A stretch of DNA of 64,000 bases from Megalopta genalis (lineage: Eukaryota; Arthropoda; Insecta; Hymenoptera; Halictidae), in contig NC_135017.1 of the NCBI RefSeq assembly GCF_051020955.1, forward strand, positions 1,588,501 to 1,652,500, read 5' to 3'. The translations under genes and the position numbers were made by a program. Of the stretch, positions 1-12,110 are shown piece by piece. How positions within the stretch are numbered: position 1 is the stretch's first letter; each line of letters starts with the position of its first letter. The notes below the pieces were generated by a model. That model had not been told where the DNA came from. It did no database searches and worked only from the letters and a program-made list of their open reading frames with translations.

Positions 1-385
1 CTTTCGAAAACATATTTTAAGAAAATTCTGTCAGTTTAATTTTGATCCTTGTTCAGAACTAATCTTTATAGAAGATTAGTACCACTCGCCTTTCTCGCTA
101 GTTTCCTACATTTAATGTCAAGATAAAGAAAAAGTAATGGGGAACATTTGTCGTCAGCACTTCTAGTAAGTACGACACAGTAATTTCATTCCGATTCTGA
201 ATTTCATGATTTTCCATCGTATTATCCATTAATAGGTGTGTCGCGGTTTTTATACATTGACAACAAGAATGAGAGAGTGAAATTTAAAAGAGTGAAAGAA
301 TTTCAGAATATCGATAAACTACGCCAGCTTATTGAAATTGTCAGTGAAAAGGAAAATGAATAATACAATCAGTAAACAACTCTAC

Positions 386-689
386 CGATGATCAGCGACG
401 GCATCGTGTTTCCAGCATTGTTCACCAGTATGTCAACGCCACCCAGTCTCTCCTCGGCCCATTTGAACGCTCTCAAAATATCATTCTCCTTCGTAACGTC
501 GCACTGTATAGGGTAGAATTTGCTTTTGCCCAATTTTTCGGCCAATTCTTGCAGTTTATCGAATCGTCTCGCGAGACCAACCACCTGAATATCATGTTGA
601 ACAAGAGATTTTGCGATCTCCCAACCGATTCCGCTACTAGCACCAGTAACCAGCGCAACTTTTCCTGCCCACCTCTCCATTGTATTCAT
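386..689 (-). CDS. Short-chain dehydrogenase/reductase, first coding exon (partial gene)
   Basis: First exon of a classical SDR oxidoreductase (Rossmann-fold, NAD(P)-dependent). Seen: the cofactor motif TGASSGIG near residue 15, an NxAG-type motif VNNAG near residue 90, and GKVALVTG as the first beta strand. The exon ends at 386 in a GT donor (GTAGAGT at 385-379), after which the frame runs into non-coding sequence and a stop, so later exons carrying the YxxxK active site must lie left of the window. Two in-frame starts exist: 689 and 680. The 680 start has the better context (ACAATGG) and gives the usual length before the glycine motif. Known of the family: insect proteins with this opening resemble farnesol dehydrogenase or DHRS11-like enzymes; the substrate cannot be decided from this exon. 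No frameshift is visible. Confidence 0.85.
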
Positions 690-733
690 ATAAGGTTAAT
701 TCGTAACATTAATCTGGTAATGCGTCCTGCTGT

Positions 734-742
734 CATTATATA
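734..742 (-). promoter_or_regulatory. Possible TATA box of the SDR gene
   Basis: The minus strand reads TATATAATG here, about 55 bases upstream of the preferred SDR start at 680. The spacing allows a short 5' UTR. The sequence is AT-rich, so a chance match is quite possible. Confidence 0.25.
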
Positions 743-754
743 CTAAATGGACGT

Positions 755-1072
755 ACTATTCGGAGCTGAAAAAAATGGTCTCCGTCCACAAACTAAGCAA
801 CGCGAGGGGCAAAGAAAATCGATCGCCCGAATCACCTGACACCTTTGATTTTTCAGATTCTGGGATATTATTGGCTAAGTAAACGACGCGAAGGATAAGC
901 GAAATTGGTCGCCTGCTACACCTAATCACAATTTCTGTCCGATGGTCAACGTAGCCAATCGTGGCTCAGAATCTGAAAAGTGGAAGGGATTCGAGTGGAG
1001 TGGATAATTCCTCTTGCCCCTCGCGTTGTTTAGTTTGATGGTAAAGGTCATTAATGACAGCTCCCAATGTAT
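755..1072. mobile_element. Palindromic MITE-like element upstream of the SDR gene
   Basis: Two arms of about 130 bases are inverted copies. The left arm contains CGGAGCTG, then AACTAAGCAACGCGAGGGGC at 791-810, then TTTTTCAGATTCTG; the right arm carries their reverse complements (CAGAATCTGAAAAG, GCCCCTCGCGTTGTTTAGTT, CAGCTCCC). Arms diverge in the middle. There is no coding potential. It sits immediately 5' of the dehydrogenase gene, within the likely promoter region. Confidence 0.7.
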
Positions 1073-1976
1073 TAAGTAGAACCTTGTTTAACAAACAGCT
1101 AAACGGACTCATATTCGTCTGAATTTATTTATACTAACTTTAAGGAACAGACAAGCGATGGTTTGCATACATTTTGTCGAAAATTACACACAGATGATGC
1201 GTATATCATTTATTAAAGTTAATAAATTTGCAACGCAATGATGAATGTTACATACGATATACTTTAGAACATTCGTAAATATTTAATGTATTTAATTCTG
1301 GAAACCAATGTTAATGATTGTATTTGGAAAAAGGAGTTTTATATAATAAAACACAATTAATGACGGAATTTAGAATCAAAAGTAAGAATCTTCTGCTTTG
1401 CAAATACTGCAAAATAGATAAGTATTTTGTATTCGGCCTTAAAAGACATTCCATAGTGAGGGATAACAGGCGAATCACATCTCTGCAAATTATCTTGATC
1501 CTCGAATCACATTCAAGACTTTTAGATTTCGAAAACACAGGCGTCATTTGAGGCTAGCAAAGAGTATATATACGATATTCAGTATTTTAAAAGAACTCTT
1601 TTTAACTTATTAAATTGACCCTTGTATTGCTTTCATCTTTTATACCTTATATCTTTTTAAAAAGAAATTCTACACATCCAGGAAGAACATTGAGTTATTA
1701 TACAAGGCAAGTTACTTTCTTGTGTTTTTGAGTAGAAAGAAAATTATTTAAACACTTCAAGTGACATAGAAAAGAATGTCTAAGATTACTAATTCACCCA
1801 ATATTTTATTCAACTTGATCTCATTTATCAATTATCAGACACAGCCTCTTAGGTTGCGCAACATTGCACAATAAAAGCTGCAGCATCGCTATTAAACGAC
1901 TTTAGTTGCTAACACCATCTTCTTCAATTATGTGAATCTATTGTTTCTTTTTTAAGAACATTGGCTTGTGAGTATT
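1073..1976. other. AT-rich intergenic, nothing recognised
   Basis: No gene, transposase remnant or clear repeat was recognised. Short open frames here have no recognisable motif. Confidence 0.6.
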
Positions 1977-2379
1977 CCAAGATGAAGTGGTACACACATG
2001 AAACTGTACGTGTACTCTTAATAAATAGAGATGCTTCTTCTTTATTTATGTCAGCAAATAAAATTGTAGAATATATAACATGAATATTCAATATTAAAAT
2101 AATCAGGAATTAATTTGTCCATGAGGAGATATCTTAATGATAGGATGATGGGTATGTAGTAGACTATTTATATATGTATCTTACTCTTCTACATACTTAT
2201 TATCCTATCATTAAGATATCCCCTCATGGACATATTATTCCTGATTATCTTAATCTTGAATATTCATGTTTATACATATATTCCACAATTTTATTTTCTG
2301 ATATAAATAAAGAAGAAGCACTTCTATTTAATAAGAGTACACGTACAGTTCCATATGTGTGTATACCACTTCACCTTGG
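1977..2379. repeat. Long near-perfect hairpin (inverted repeat)
   Basis: Left arm 1977-2163 and right arm 2185-2379 are reverse complements over almost their whole length, separated by a loop of only about 21 bases. Outer ends pair as CCAAGATGAAGTGG with CCACTTCACCTTGG; inner ends as GTATGTAGTAGA with TCTTCTACATAC. Mismatches are scattered with a few small indels. It could be a palindromic MITE or a transcribed hairpin locus. No open frame of note. Confidence 0.85.
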
Positions 2380-2823
2380 GACACTGCACTATGTATATAT
2401 GTATCTTAGTGCATCTTCGGCATCTACAATGACTCAGGAAATTAGTGGCATACTTTTTAAAGTGTTTTTAAAAGTGTCTTAAGATATTGTTAAACCAAAC
2501 AATAAAACGATTAGTCATTCTCTTCGAATAATCCGACATTTCATGCTACACGACTTAATGTTTAATTGGTGGACATATTTTTGTCTTTCATTTCTTTTCA
2601 TATTCAATCTTCTAGGAAGGAGATTTAATGATTGCGAGCGAGCAGTTTAAAATTCGTGCATTCGCTCTTTACGAATTTCATAATGAATGAGCATACCAAG
2701 CAATCGAAATTAAGCGAATTTCAAGTGATCACGGGGAAGATTATGTTAGTGAATAGTTATAATGATTCAAATGATTTGAACGTCCATCTGTAATCAAAGA
2801 TGACGAATAGCGTGAATATACAC

Positions 2824-3337
2824 GATGTTCCATAATTACGTTAACAGCCTAAAATAGGGGGTACCTGAGGTCATTTGAAGTAACCAAAACAATGATCAAT
2901 GCGAGGCGAGCGCGCGAATTACAAGGCGATCGATCCATCGAGTGCAACGTACTTCGACCGTGGAGCGTGACAAAAGAAGGGGGCTCCGTGCTGCGTTCGA
3001 ATCAATGAACAAACCACGGAGCATGAATTTCCGATTTCTTTTTATTACGTGACAGTGATAATGTTAAGAAAAACATTATTCATCCTTATATCAAAATGTC
3101 TGAAGAATATTTACTAACTTTTCGAACCCGAAATAATAAGTAATTTAACCGTGATAGCCATTTTAATTTTCTGATGTGCATGACATCTCATATGTACCAT
3201 ATGAAATTTGTAAGCAAGGTGTACAGTGAAGATTAACAAAGTACGTAAATGATATTTTAATTTAAATAATTCTGTGTCCGAATAGAATACAACGAACAAT
3301 TCTCAAAGCTAATTTAATAATAAATAATCACGTGACA
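2824..3337. mobile_element. FB fold-back element, single-arm fragment
   Basis: Matches one arm of the FB copies elsewhere in the window: AACAGCC then TACCTGAGGTCATTTGAAGTAAC near 2860, the CACGGAG/ACGTGACAGTGATAA block, AAGGTGTACAGTGAAGATTAAC near 3220, and the AAGTACGTAAATGATATTTT block. It most resembles the 60069-62128 subtype (GATCGATC and GTGCTGCGTTCGAATCAATG). The terminal CAGGGTG and the other arm are missing. Confidence 0.75.
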
Positions 3338-6294
3338 AGATACGCAGGGTGTGTATCACAGAACGACATTATAAATTTTAATTTGAAAAGGTTCGAAATA
3401 TCAAGCAGTATAACAGTATAACATAAGCATTAACCTTGAAATAGTGGCCAGTATTTTAATGACTCAATATTGATAGCAATATCATTAGTGAGTGATACGG
3501 AGTCAGTTTGGTTTCAGTCACCATTATCGATACAGAGTGAAATTTTTGCCAAGTCATTACTATTGTAGTGACACGAAGTCAGTGTGACGTACACCGGCAC
3601 TAGCATTAGCAGTGAATTTGACGTACTTCGCTAACCTGTGGTTGACTTTGATCAATATCAAAGTGGAGGATCATCTTGTAAATAACTACCAGTTCTTCGT
3701 GTAAATAGTTAATGCACGATTTTTGCTAGATTTAGGGATTGCTATAGAAGCTGAACAATCGATTGTGAATATCGAATATGTTGCATTTCCGACTTTCTGA
3801 GATAACGGGGTGTAAAGTTATTCCTGTTTATACAATAGTTGGCAGGTCGTCCGGACAGTCGCTGACAATGCAGACCCTTATTGCACTGAAACAATCCAAC
3901 AGAACAACTGGAAACTATAGTAACATATTTTATTTAAATTGATTTGAATTTTATTATAATAACTTAAAATAATTAAAGTCGACAATAAACTCAACTCCGT
4001 CATAAAAGATGTATGTATTTTACTTATAATAGAATATAGTATAATAGGTTTTACATTTTGGATTTTGACTGGTAAGAGTAAGAGAAACAGAATAAAAGAA
4101 AACAATGTTTAACTAGTTGTGTTCAAGATAGATGAATTCTAATCAAAGTCAATACAATATTTTTTTTTTTTACTACTAATGATCGACTAATAACGCAATA
4201 TCTACAACTAGCGCACACTAGAGTCATCTATAGAGACTGTTATCATAATATACTGTTAACTGAATTTTGATCAAAATTTGACATAGACCCTTTTTCGAGA
4301 TTTACATTCAATTGTACGATAAGTGAATTGACGATACGATTTTTTGACACATGCACTGGCTGGAATAAATAAATTTTACTTAACAATTATTATATTACAG
4401 AATACAGTGTGGTACAATAAAGTGTATGAATTTCTGGTTGGATGACGAATTAAACAAAACATCATACTATAGACGAAATGAAACAGATAACTTTTGGTTA
4501 GACATGGCATAACGCAATTAGAATTTCAGATATGGATGATTGAATTATTATAAACGCTTTTAAATTACGATATTCTTACTAGAACGACTTATACGACTTC
4601 TTGTTCATGCTTTTAACCTTTTAGCCGTGAATGACGTCGTATACGTGTGTATACACGTCGTAAGGAAATTACAATTTTACATCTTACAACAAAAATACTT
4701 CTCCTACGATTTGTAACGAATACTTCTCCTACGAGGTTAAAATGCTTGTAAAACACATCCACAAGCACATTTTAGAATAATTCTTCTTTCTGCCGAAAGA
4801 AACTGCACCCAGTGTCATCGATAAAATGCGTACAAAATTGATCTTAAAAATAAATTGACGCAGCTAAGTGGTTAATACAATTTGAGTTTCCCAATTGTAG
4901 TACTTGAGTTCCAAATACATACTACGTTTTGTGGTACAATTGTAAGCTCGAAAATTTGAAAAGGGCGCTCGTTGTGTGTAAAAGAACATATGAGAATATT
5001 TATTTTCATAACGAACCAATTCCATTCAATCTTTCTTCTACACCTGGAGGTGCTCCTACTGCGAAAATGACTATGTCAGCAATATCTTTGCCGCTTAATA
5101 GTGTTATTTTCTCTGTAACGTTGTCTTCACACTTCAGCGCGGATCTGATAAAGTGTGTGAGAACACCTCCAGGATTGATAGTTTACGAATCATAACCAAA
5201 TTTTAACAAAAATGTCGTGTATCATATCCGATTAACATTACGGGTGGATTGAACTAATTGGTCTCTTGTGCTCTGCGACGTGATAAATCGCAATAAATAC
5301 AAATTTTAGTTGCGTCATATTGCGATCTAACATTTTCAATAATTAAACGGCATCCTGTAGATACCCAATTATAGATGTTGAATCACTGATGCTGAGATTA
5401 CAGAAGAATGTATTGAATTTTTATATGTTTCATGAAATTAGACTTTTGGGATCAGTTACAGAGTAAATAAATAGACTTGAAATAAATGAAAAGATTAATA
5501 AAAATATACCAGAATTTTACTGTGATTTTGATATCAAGGTTACATGCTATAATTTCATGGCAAAGTTCTACGATAGGTATTGTATATCTATTCTTCTGCT
5601 CGATAGGCGAATTTGTAATAACAATGAAATGACAGTACATTCTCCCAAATTGTTCCGAATTGCGAGCAGTTCGCGCTTCGTTCATTATTCCTGCGGTGCC
5701 CATTCACTCAGCCGAATCATCGCGATTTGTCGACCCTAAGGGTTACGTAATTGATCGCGCGATCGCTACGAAGCCTAAAACACAATTGTATACGGCACGC
5801 AAGGTAGCGTGTGCTGTCCCTAATAGTATTTATTCGTAGCATTGAATAAAATTATCATCTTTTATCTGTGTCTTTATTATGAGGCTTTGAATAAATCTTC
5901 GATTCAATTTTGATGGCTTGAATAAACATGCTGTCAGGCGTCAATCCCCGAATGTCAAAAACCCAGCGTCTAACTAACAGCATACAATGTAAGCAGATGA
6001 GGAATCACGTATGAATGAAAATTTAAACTTTTAAATGTTTCAATAAATTTTCATAAAAGTATTAAGATTAAATTGAGGAGCTTTTCCTGATAAAAAAGTA
6101 TTCAGTTTCGAATATAATCAAACATTTTTATTGATATATAATATTATGAAAAAATTATATTTTTTGAAAAAGTCCGAATAATCTCGTATATATACATACA
6201 TATATATATACAATATATGTAACCAAATTTTATATTTCATTATATTTTATATATATAATATAATGAAGTATAAAATTATATTTGATATAATCAT

Positions 6295-6297
<3 letters not shown>
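3338..6297. other. Long AT-rich interval without recognised genes
   Basis: No coding exon or named element was recognised. A moderately GC-balanced stretch at about 3420-3790 with repeated GTGACACGAAGTCAG-like words may be an old retroelement piece, but I cannot assign it. Confidence 0.5.

Positions 6298-6300
<3 letters not shown>

Positions 6301-6337
<37 letters not shown>
6301..6337. repeat. (AT)n microsatellite in a palindromic AT tract
   Basis: About 18 AT dinucleotides in a row. The flanks, TATATTTCATTATATTTTAT on the left and ATAAAATATAATGAAATATA on the right, are themselves inverted repeats, so the whole 6220-6365 stretch can form a hairpin. Confidence 0.9.
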
Positions 6338-6345
<8 letters not shown>

Positions 6346-6407
6346 TGAAATATAAAAAATATATATAGGATGTATTAAAATATCTAAATATTTATAACTA
6401 ACCTCGC

Positions 6408-6662
6408 CGAAGTACGTAAATGATACTTTAATTTAAATAATTCAACGAATAATTCGCAAAGCTATTTTATTGATAAATAGCTCCGTTATAGAACGAAAGG
6501 ATTCGTTTGTTTGAGAAATGTGAAAAATATCATTAATAAGAAACTCATCCATTTAGTTGTAAATCCACTTCATGATCGGAAATCCGTGTCAGGAGAGTAA
6601 TGTATTGACCGCGTACAATGTATGATGAACTACATAACTGATCTGTAAACAACGATGACTAA
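6408..6662. mobile_element. FB fold-back element, internal arm fragment
   Basis: Carries the middle part of an FB arm: AAGTACGTAAATGATACTTT, the CAACGAATAATTCGCAAAGCT block, AAGAAACTCATCCATTTAGTTG and the GTACAATGTATGATGAACT block typical of the 60069-62128 subtype. Both element ends are absent. Confidence 0.7.
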
Positions 6663-7391
6663 TACAGTAATTATGTACATACATAATACTCCCATACTCG
6701 CGCTCTTTCAGTCTTCTCAGCCTCGCACTGCGATATTGCAACGGGCCTGTAATTTATCGATTTTCTCGTTACGCCTCTGCTAAGCTTCGGCGGTGTCGGT
6801 GAACACATATGCTACGACACGCGCCGTGGCTACCTTGACTTGTGAATTTCCGAAGACAACTCACAATACAATGACATAAATTTGTTTAATTTTAACAGTT
6901 TAATACTGATTTCTTTTTAACATATTGCTGATAGTTTTTTGATTAAAATGAGACTAAACAAGATATACTTTGGACAGATATTTCTGATTACAATAAAATC
7001 AAACACGATATAATTTCGATTATGTACATTTATTTACTTAATACTTAATTAATGTGTAATTCATTTGATTCTATTATCGCTGTGATTATGTAAGTAAAAT
7101 ACATTGTTATACATATTAATAATAACTGTATAAAAAGCTGCATTGACATTGTGCATAACTAGATAAGCGCAAAATTATATTCTACATTAAATTGTTTTGT
7201 TACGTATCATCTTTGGAATTGTCTAGTATTGTGGCTTACGGGCAAGCATCGCGTCAGCAGACCACGGATGGTCATGTGCGACTCTTTACCTGATTTTTTC
7301 TCCTGTTTTCTATAGGCAGGCTTTCTCATCTTTTCGTAGAATTTTGCTGAATAGAATCATCGAGATAAATTAACTTTTACTTTCGTAATTA
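6663..7391. other. Intergenic, nothing recognised
   Basis: A short GC-richer block at about 6700-6840 followed by AT-rich sequence. No supported exon or repeat was recognised. Confidence 0.5.
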
Positions 7392-7848
7392 TTAGGTTGG
7401 AAACTATGAAACGGGCGTTTTTGTTTAGTCTGTGTTCAGCTGCGACTGAGAGAGGTTCATTGTAACGTGCGCTCGATATTTTTATTTATAAATTTTAAAC
7501 GTAATCTTCTTACTCATTTCGTAAAAATTTTTCATGTTTGTATCCCATTTTTATCTTACTTTTCTCCGCAATGAGATGGAAACAAAACGTGATTTATATC
7601 TACTTTTCTTGTACAAGCCCAAATTGAATCATAGCGCAGCTCAAGCTTCGAGAAACATTAATCACACATTCGGAGATGGATCCACTAATGAAAAAAATGT
7701 TTGATATTGGTTCCAAAATTTTCGTTCATATTGAATCGTTATCATATTGATAACGAGGAATTAAGAACGGCTGTGGAATCGAGTGTGAAAAATTGAACTT
7801 CTTGTTTTTTATTTTTATTCAACGCCCGTTTCATAATTTCCAACCTAA
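7392..7848 (+). mobile_element. Internally deleted mariner transposon with TA duplication
   Basis: Ends are inverted: TTAGGTTGGAAACTATGAAA at the left and TTTCATAATTTCCAACCTAA at the right, each flanked by TA (7390-7391 and 7849-7850), the mariner target duplication. At 457 bp it is about one third of a full mariner. About 7590-7740 still reads, with lesions, as the N-terminal helix-turn-helix part of a transposase (words such as KLNHSAAQASRNINHTFGDG), followed by WFQNFRS. The catalytic DDD domain is gone, so it is non-autonomous. Confidence 0.88.
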
Positions 7849-8533
7849 TATTTCATTTGCTTTATGAATATTGCCGTTGTTACGCTGTAGAAACGATTCG
7901 AACAAGAGTGATGAGTTGACTCTTGTCCTTAAAGGAAAACGTGGCTTCGGGACCAGCCCTTGTCCTTCGTCGCCACATCTGCAACCCACTTCGTATCAGA
8001 ACATTGTCGTACTTTTTCGATGTTCGACCTCTTAAAATTCCAGGGTTGATGGAAAAAGTACAGAACACTGTTCACTGTAGTCGAACCGAATCATGACCTA
8101 TTCCTGTCATCTATCTCAGCATGGACGCTTCTGGCGTTATCTTTCAGCCATAGACTCTTCCCTGCTGTTATCTAACAGCCTCTTTCTCCCGTCGTCGAAC
8201 GTAAGCTTGAATAACGTAACTTCACTGATATTTTCTTTCGAAAGACATATGTACACACCTTCTTTAACGTCGCCTTTAATATTTCATTTATTAGGAATCG
8301 GTTTTTCTAATACTTTTTTTACAAATAAAATAAGTTACTTGCTACATATAGTGAATAAGTATGGCCTAAAGCATGTCGTGTTTGGTATCATTTTAATTGG
8401 AAAAATTTGACTAACATATTTTCATGTATAAAAAATTAGAAATAAAAAAGTTAAATCGTCGCTTTTACTCTAGCGTTACAACGTATTCATAGTAATATAC
8501 ATCGGCATGCTGGCCACTGTCTTTCCAGATAGT

Positions 8534-8537
<4 letters not shown>
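7849..8537. other. Intergenic, nothing recognised
   Basis: Open frames on both strands are short and carry no family motif. No repeat shared with the rest of the window was noticed. Confidence 0.5.
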
Positions 8538-8574
<37 letters not shown>

Positions 8575-8582
8575 GCACGCAA

Positions 8583-8611
<29 letters not shown>
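8538..8611. repeat. (TC)n-(AC)n compound microsatellite
   Basis: About 17 TC units followed after a short interruption by about 14 AC units. The repeat produces an artefactual Ser-Leu/His-Thr open frame. Confidence 0.97.
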
Positions 8612-8613
<2 letters not shown>

Positions 8614-9014
8614 TCATTCCTTACGATTCTCACTAGGAGCATCGATTCCGACTAAAAGCATTTATGGGAGAAATTACTGTATTTCGATAGGTCCTTTAAA
8701 ACTGCATAAATACTAGTTATTATATTATACTAGCATAGATTATACATTATATCCACAGATGGTGTCCCGTAGATTGCTTATCTTTACTTCGGAAAAATTA
8801 TCTGAAGTCGCGTCTATAGGGATGATATAGTCCAAGACGCTGACGATGCCTCATAGTATCAAAAGACCTTTACAAAGAACGTCCGTATCGGGGGAAGGCT
8901 CATTTATGACACTCCCAGTATCGATACTCTTCTCTCTTTCCGGATCCTCTGTAAATGGGAATCAAACACACACACACTATCGCTGAAAATATTAAACCAA
9001 TGCACTATTTTATA

Positions 9015-11000
9015 CAGGGTGTTTCACAATTATTTTAACAGCCGAAAATGAGGGGTAGCTGAGGTGATTTGAAGTAACTTTTTCCTTTGCGGAAATGCAA
9101 TTCGCGGCTTTGTTTACGAGTTATTAACGAAAAACACTGGCCAATGAGAGGTGACGGTGCGAGGGAGAGGGTCCGCGAGAGAGTCCGCAGCACAAGGCTT
9201 TGACAGAAGGTCGGGACGGACTCGAGCCGCGTTCGAAGTATTGAACAAGTCACGAAGCGAGAACTTTCCGGATTTTTTTTACTACATAACAGTGATATTT
9301 TTAAGAAAAACGCTGTTCACCTCTACTTTTGAACGTCTGAAGAATATTCACTAATTTTTCGGACTCGATATAATATGTAGTTTAACCGTGACAGCCGTTT
9401 TAATTTTCTGGTGTGCATGATACCTTATGTGTACCATATGAAATTTTTATGCAAGGTGTACAGTGAAGATTAACAAAGTTCGTAAATGATATTTTAATTT
9501 AAATAATTGCGTGTACGAACAGAATTCAACGAATGATTCGCAAAGCTGATTTAATAATAAATAATCGCGTTAAGGTACGTAATATTATCGATAAGAAACT
9601 CACCCATTTAGTTGAAGATGCATTTGCTGACTCGTACGTACTGACCTCGTACAACGAACAACTGATCCCAGGTCGATGACCGCAACATTCGAGGGATACT
9701 GTCGGCGGAACCTCTGGTATGGTTATTTGCGAAGTTCACTTACACTGCACTGTCACCAAACACTGATCAGTTATTTAATCACTAATAATCCGAATCACTT
9801 GTGGATATTTAAGAAAGATCACTGAGACTCGTTCGCGGATAATCGTTTATTTGACGCGTTCGTTCGGAAGTCGACGTTCCACTGCCGAAAAATTCAGGAC
9901 TTGACTGTGGGCCCTTGTTGTTCGTCGTTCGGCCGTCCGAGGAAATGACACTCGATACCATTTTCTTCGCACGGCCATTAATTACGTTCTAAGCGCGCAG
10001 GGTGACAGCGGGTCGAACACAGTTTACGTCTCGGCATATCTTGTTTATCTCATTTGGTGGTACCCTGCGCTTCGAAGAAAATGGTATCGGGTGTTATTTC
10101 CTCGGACGGCCGAAAGACGAACGACAAGGGCCCACGGACGAGGCCTCGCTTTTTTGGCAGTGAAACGTCGACTGCCGAACGAACGCGTCGAATAAACGAT
10201 TATCCGCGAACGTGTCGTATAAACGATTATCCGCGAACGTGTCGTATAAACGATTATCTGCAAACGCGTCTCAGTCATCTTTCGTAATATCCACAAATGT
10301 TTCGGATTATCAGTGATTAATTAAGTGATCAGTGTTTGGTGGCAGTGCAATGAAAGATCAGCTGTACGTTGTACAAGGTCAGTGCCCTTCGACATCGTGA
10401 ATTTCAGCCAGCATGTGCATCCTCAACTAAATGGGTGAGTTTCTTACTGATAATATTTTTCATATCTCTCTAATAAACAAATCCTTTACGTCCCATAACG
10501 CGATTATTTATTATTAAATCAGCTTTGCAAATCATTCGTTAATCTTCACTGTACACCTTGCATAAAAATTTCATATGGTACACACGAGGTGTCATGCACA
10601 CCAGAAAATTAAAACGGCTGTCACGGTTAAACTTCATATTATTTCGGGTCCGAAAAATTAGTAAATATTGTTCAGACGTTCTAAAGTAAAGGTGAACAGC
10701 GTTTTTCTTAAAAATATCAGTGTTATGTAGTAAAAAAAAATCCGGAAAGTTCTCGCCTTGTGACTTGTTCAATACTTCGAACGCGGCGCGAGTCCGTCCC
10801 GACTTTCTGTCAAAGCCTCGTGCTGCGGACTCTCTCGCGGACCCTCTCTCTCTCGCACCGTCACCTCTCATTGGCCAGTGTTTTTCGTTAATAACTCGTA
10901 AACAAAGCTCCAGATTGCATTTTCGCAAAGGAAACAGTTACTTCAAATGACCTCCGCTACCCCTCATTTTCGGCTGTTAAAATAATTGTGGAACACCCTG
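9015..11000. mobile_element. FB fold-back element, complete copy a
   Basis: A 1986-bp element built of two inverted arms of about 0.95 kb around a short spacer near 9998-10060. The left end is CAGGGTGTTTCACAATTATT and the right end AATAATTGTGGAACACCCTG. Both are flanked by TA (9013-9014, 11001-11002). Landmarks appear in mirror order: AACAGCCGAAAATGAGGGG (9048/10956), the CCAATGAGAGGTGACGG block (9140/10860), AAGGTGTACAGTGAAGATTA (9452/10542), the CCATTTAGTT block (9604/10424), and CGAGGAAATGACA with its inverse around 9940/10095. No transposase was found, so it looks non-autonomous and of unassigned superfamily. Open frames in the arms are not conserved between copies. Confidence 0.9.
10188..10268. 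repeat. Triplicated 27-bp unit inside FB copy a
   Basis: Three tandem units (10188-10214, 10215-10241, 10242-10268) with core ATAAACGATTATCCGCGAAC. The opposite arm of the same element and the other FB copies have only one unit, so the expansion happened after this copy formed. Confidence 0.93.
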
Positions 11001-11959
11001 TATACTATTTCTTTTCAATACTACCCATGTAATAATACCCACGTGTTCTGCTAATATGCAAATTTTATCATCATCGGAATATAGAGTCGTAGTCACAAAA
11101 GTTAGTTCAACAAACCCAACGTTTTCAAATTTAGTGAAGCTAGTAAACTAGAAAAGCTCTCCAGATTAAGAAAAAAGCTTTTATCTTTATTCAGGACATT
11201 AATTAAAATTTGTAGAATGACTAGAAGTTTTGGTTGTTTATACAAGGTGTGAACCGTGCAACGTGATTATCTTAATTCATTCTGTTAGGGATATAATGAC
11301 ATGGTTTAAGAAAAAACAGCTTTAAGACTAAAATAAATTATTTTTTATCCCCTTCTTCTTCCAGAATTGTCAATGTCACCTTCAGTTTTTTATAGGTTAA
11401 CATACAATTGTTTTGTACCCATTCTTTAGCGAATGCTGAGACAAATTCTGTAAGCATCATAACATATAGTATTTTCAGAATGTAAACAAAAAAAGCTGTA
11501 GGTGTAGAATATAGATATAAAACCTTTATAGCTCCGGAAAGAAAGGGTGCACGAAAAAATTGGTACAATCATTTTAAAGCTCACCTTAATCCATGTTATT
11601 TTAGTTGAAAAAATTTTCAAACGATCCATTAGCAACAGAATAAATTAAGCTGACCACGTTATGTGGTACACCCTGTATATGCATAAAAATAACTCGTGCG
11701 GAATCAACTTTTTAAATATTCTGGATCTGAAAACGTTCCAAATGTAAGAAAATCTCTGGGAAGCCAATCTATAATCTAACCAAAGTGAAAATAAATAATA
11801 TATTATGTATATGACTGCGCTTTTTCGTTACAGATCTAAGTTTGACTGTCACCATTTCTTACCTTTTCGAATATTCTCCGCGTTTCACAACTAGCGTGTG
11901 TATTTATTCGGGAGCAGCGAATACATAGTCCGAGTCGGTGGCGAGTATTGCCGTACTCA
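11001..11959. other. Intergenic, nothing recognised
   Basis: AT-rich sequence. No exon, transposase motif or shared repeat was noticed. Confidence 0.5.
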
Positions 11960-12110
11960 TACACACATATACAGTAATTTCTCCATATTTCGCGCTCAAA
12001 TTGCGTACAAAAATTGACAATTTGGGAAGAGAAGATACGACCATTATTCGAGCCTTGTGGCTCCATTTTATAGTTGTTGACAATCGGTAATTATCGATAA
12101 CTGAGCGCGA
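11960..12110. mobile_element. Short interspersed repeat E, copy 1
   Basis: Shares about 120 bases with 47995-48140: ACAGTAATTTCTCC, then AATTGACAATTTGGGAAGA, GATACGA, TTATTCGAGC, TTTTATAGTTGTT and CAATCGGTAA. The second copy ends in an inverted CCCAAATTG, suggesting a small palindromic MITE. No coding content. Confidence 0.7.

Noticed and set aside
8507..8716. 69-codon frame with Ser-Leu and His-Thr runs
   Set aside because: Created by the TC/AC microsatellite.
10539..10928. 129-codon open frame on the minus strand inside FB copy a
   Set aside because: The frame is not kept in the mirrored arm or other FB copies and has no motif; it is a by-product of the arm sequence.
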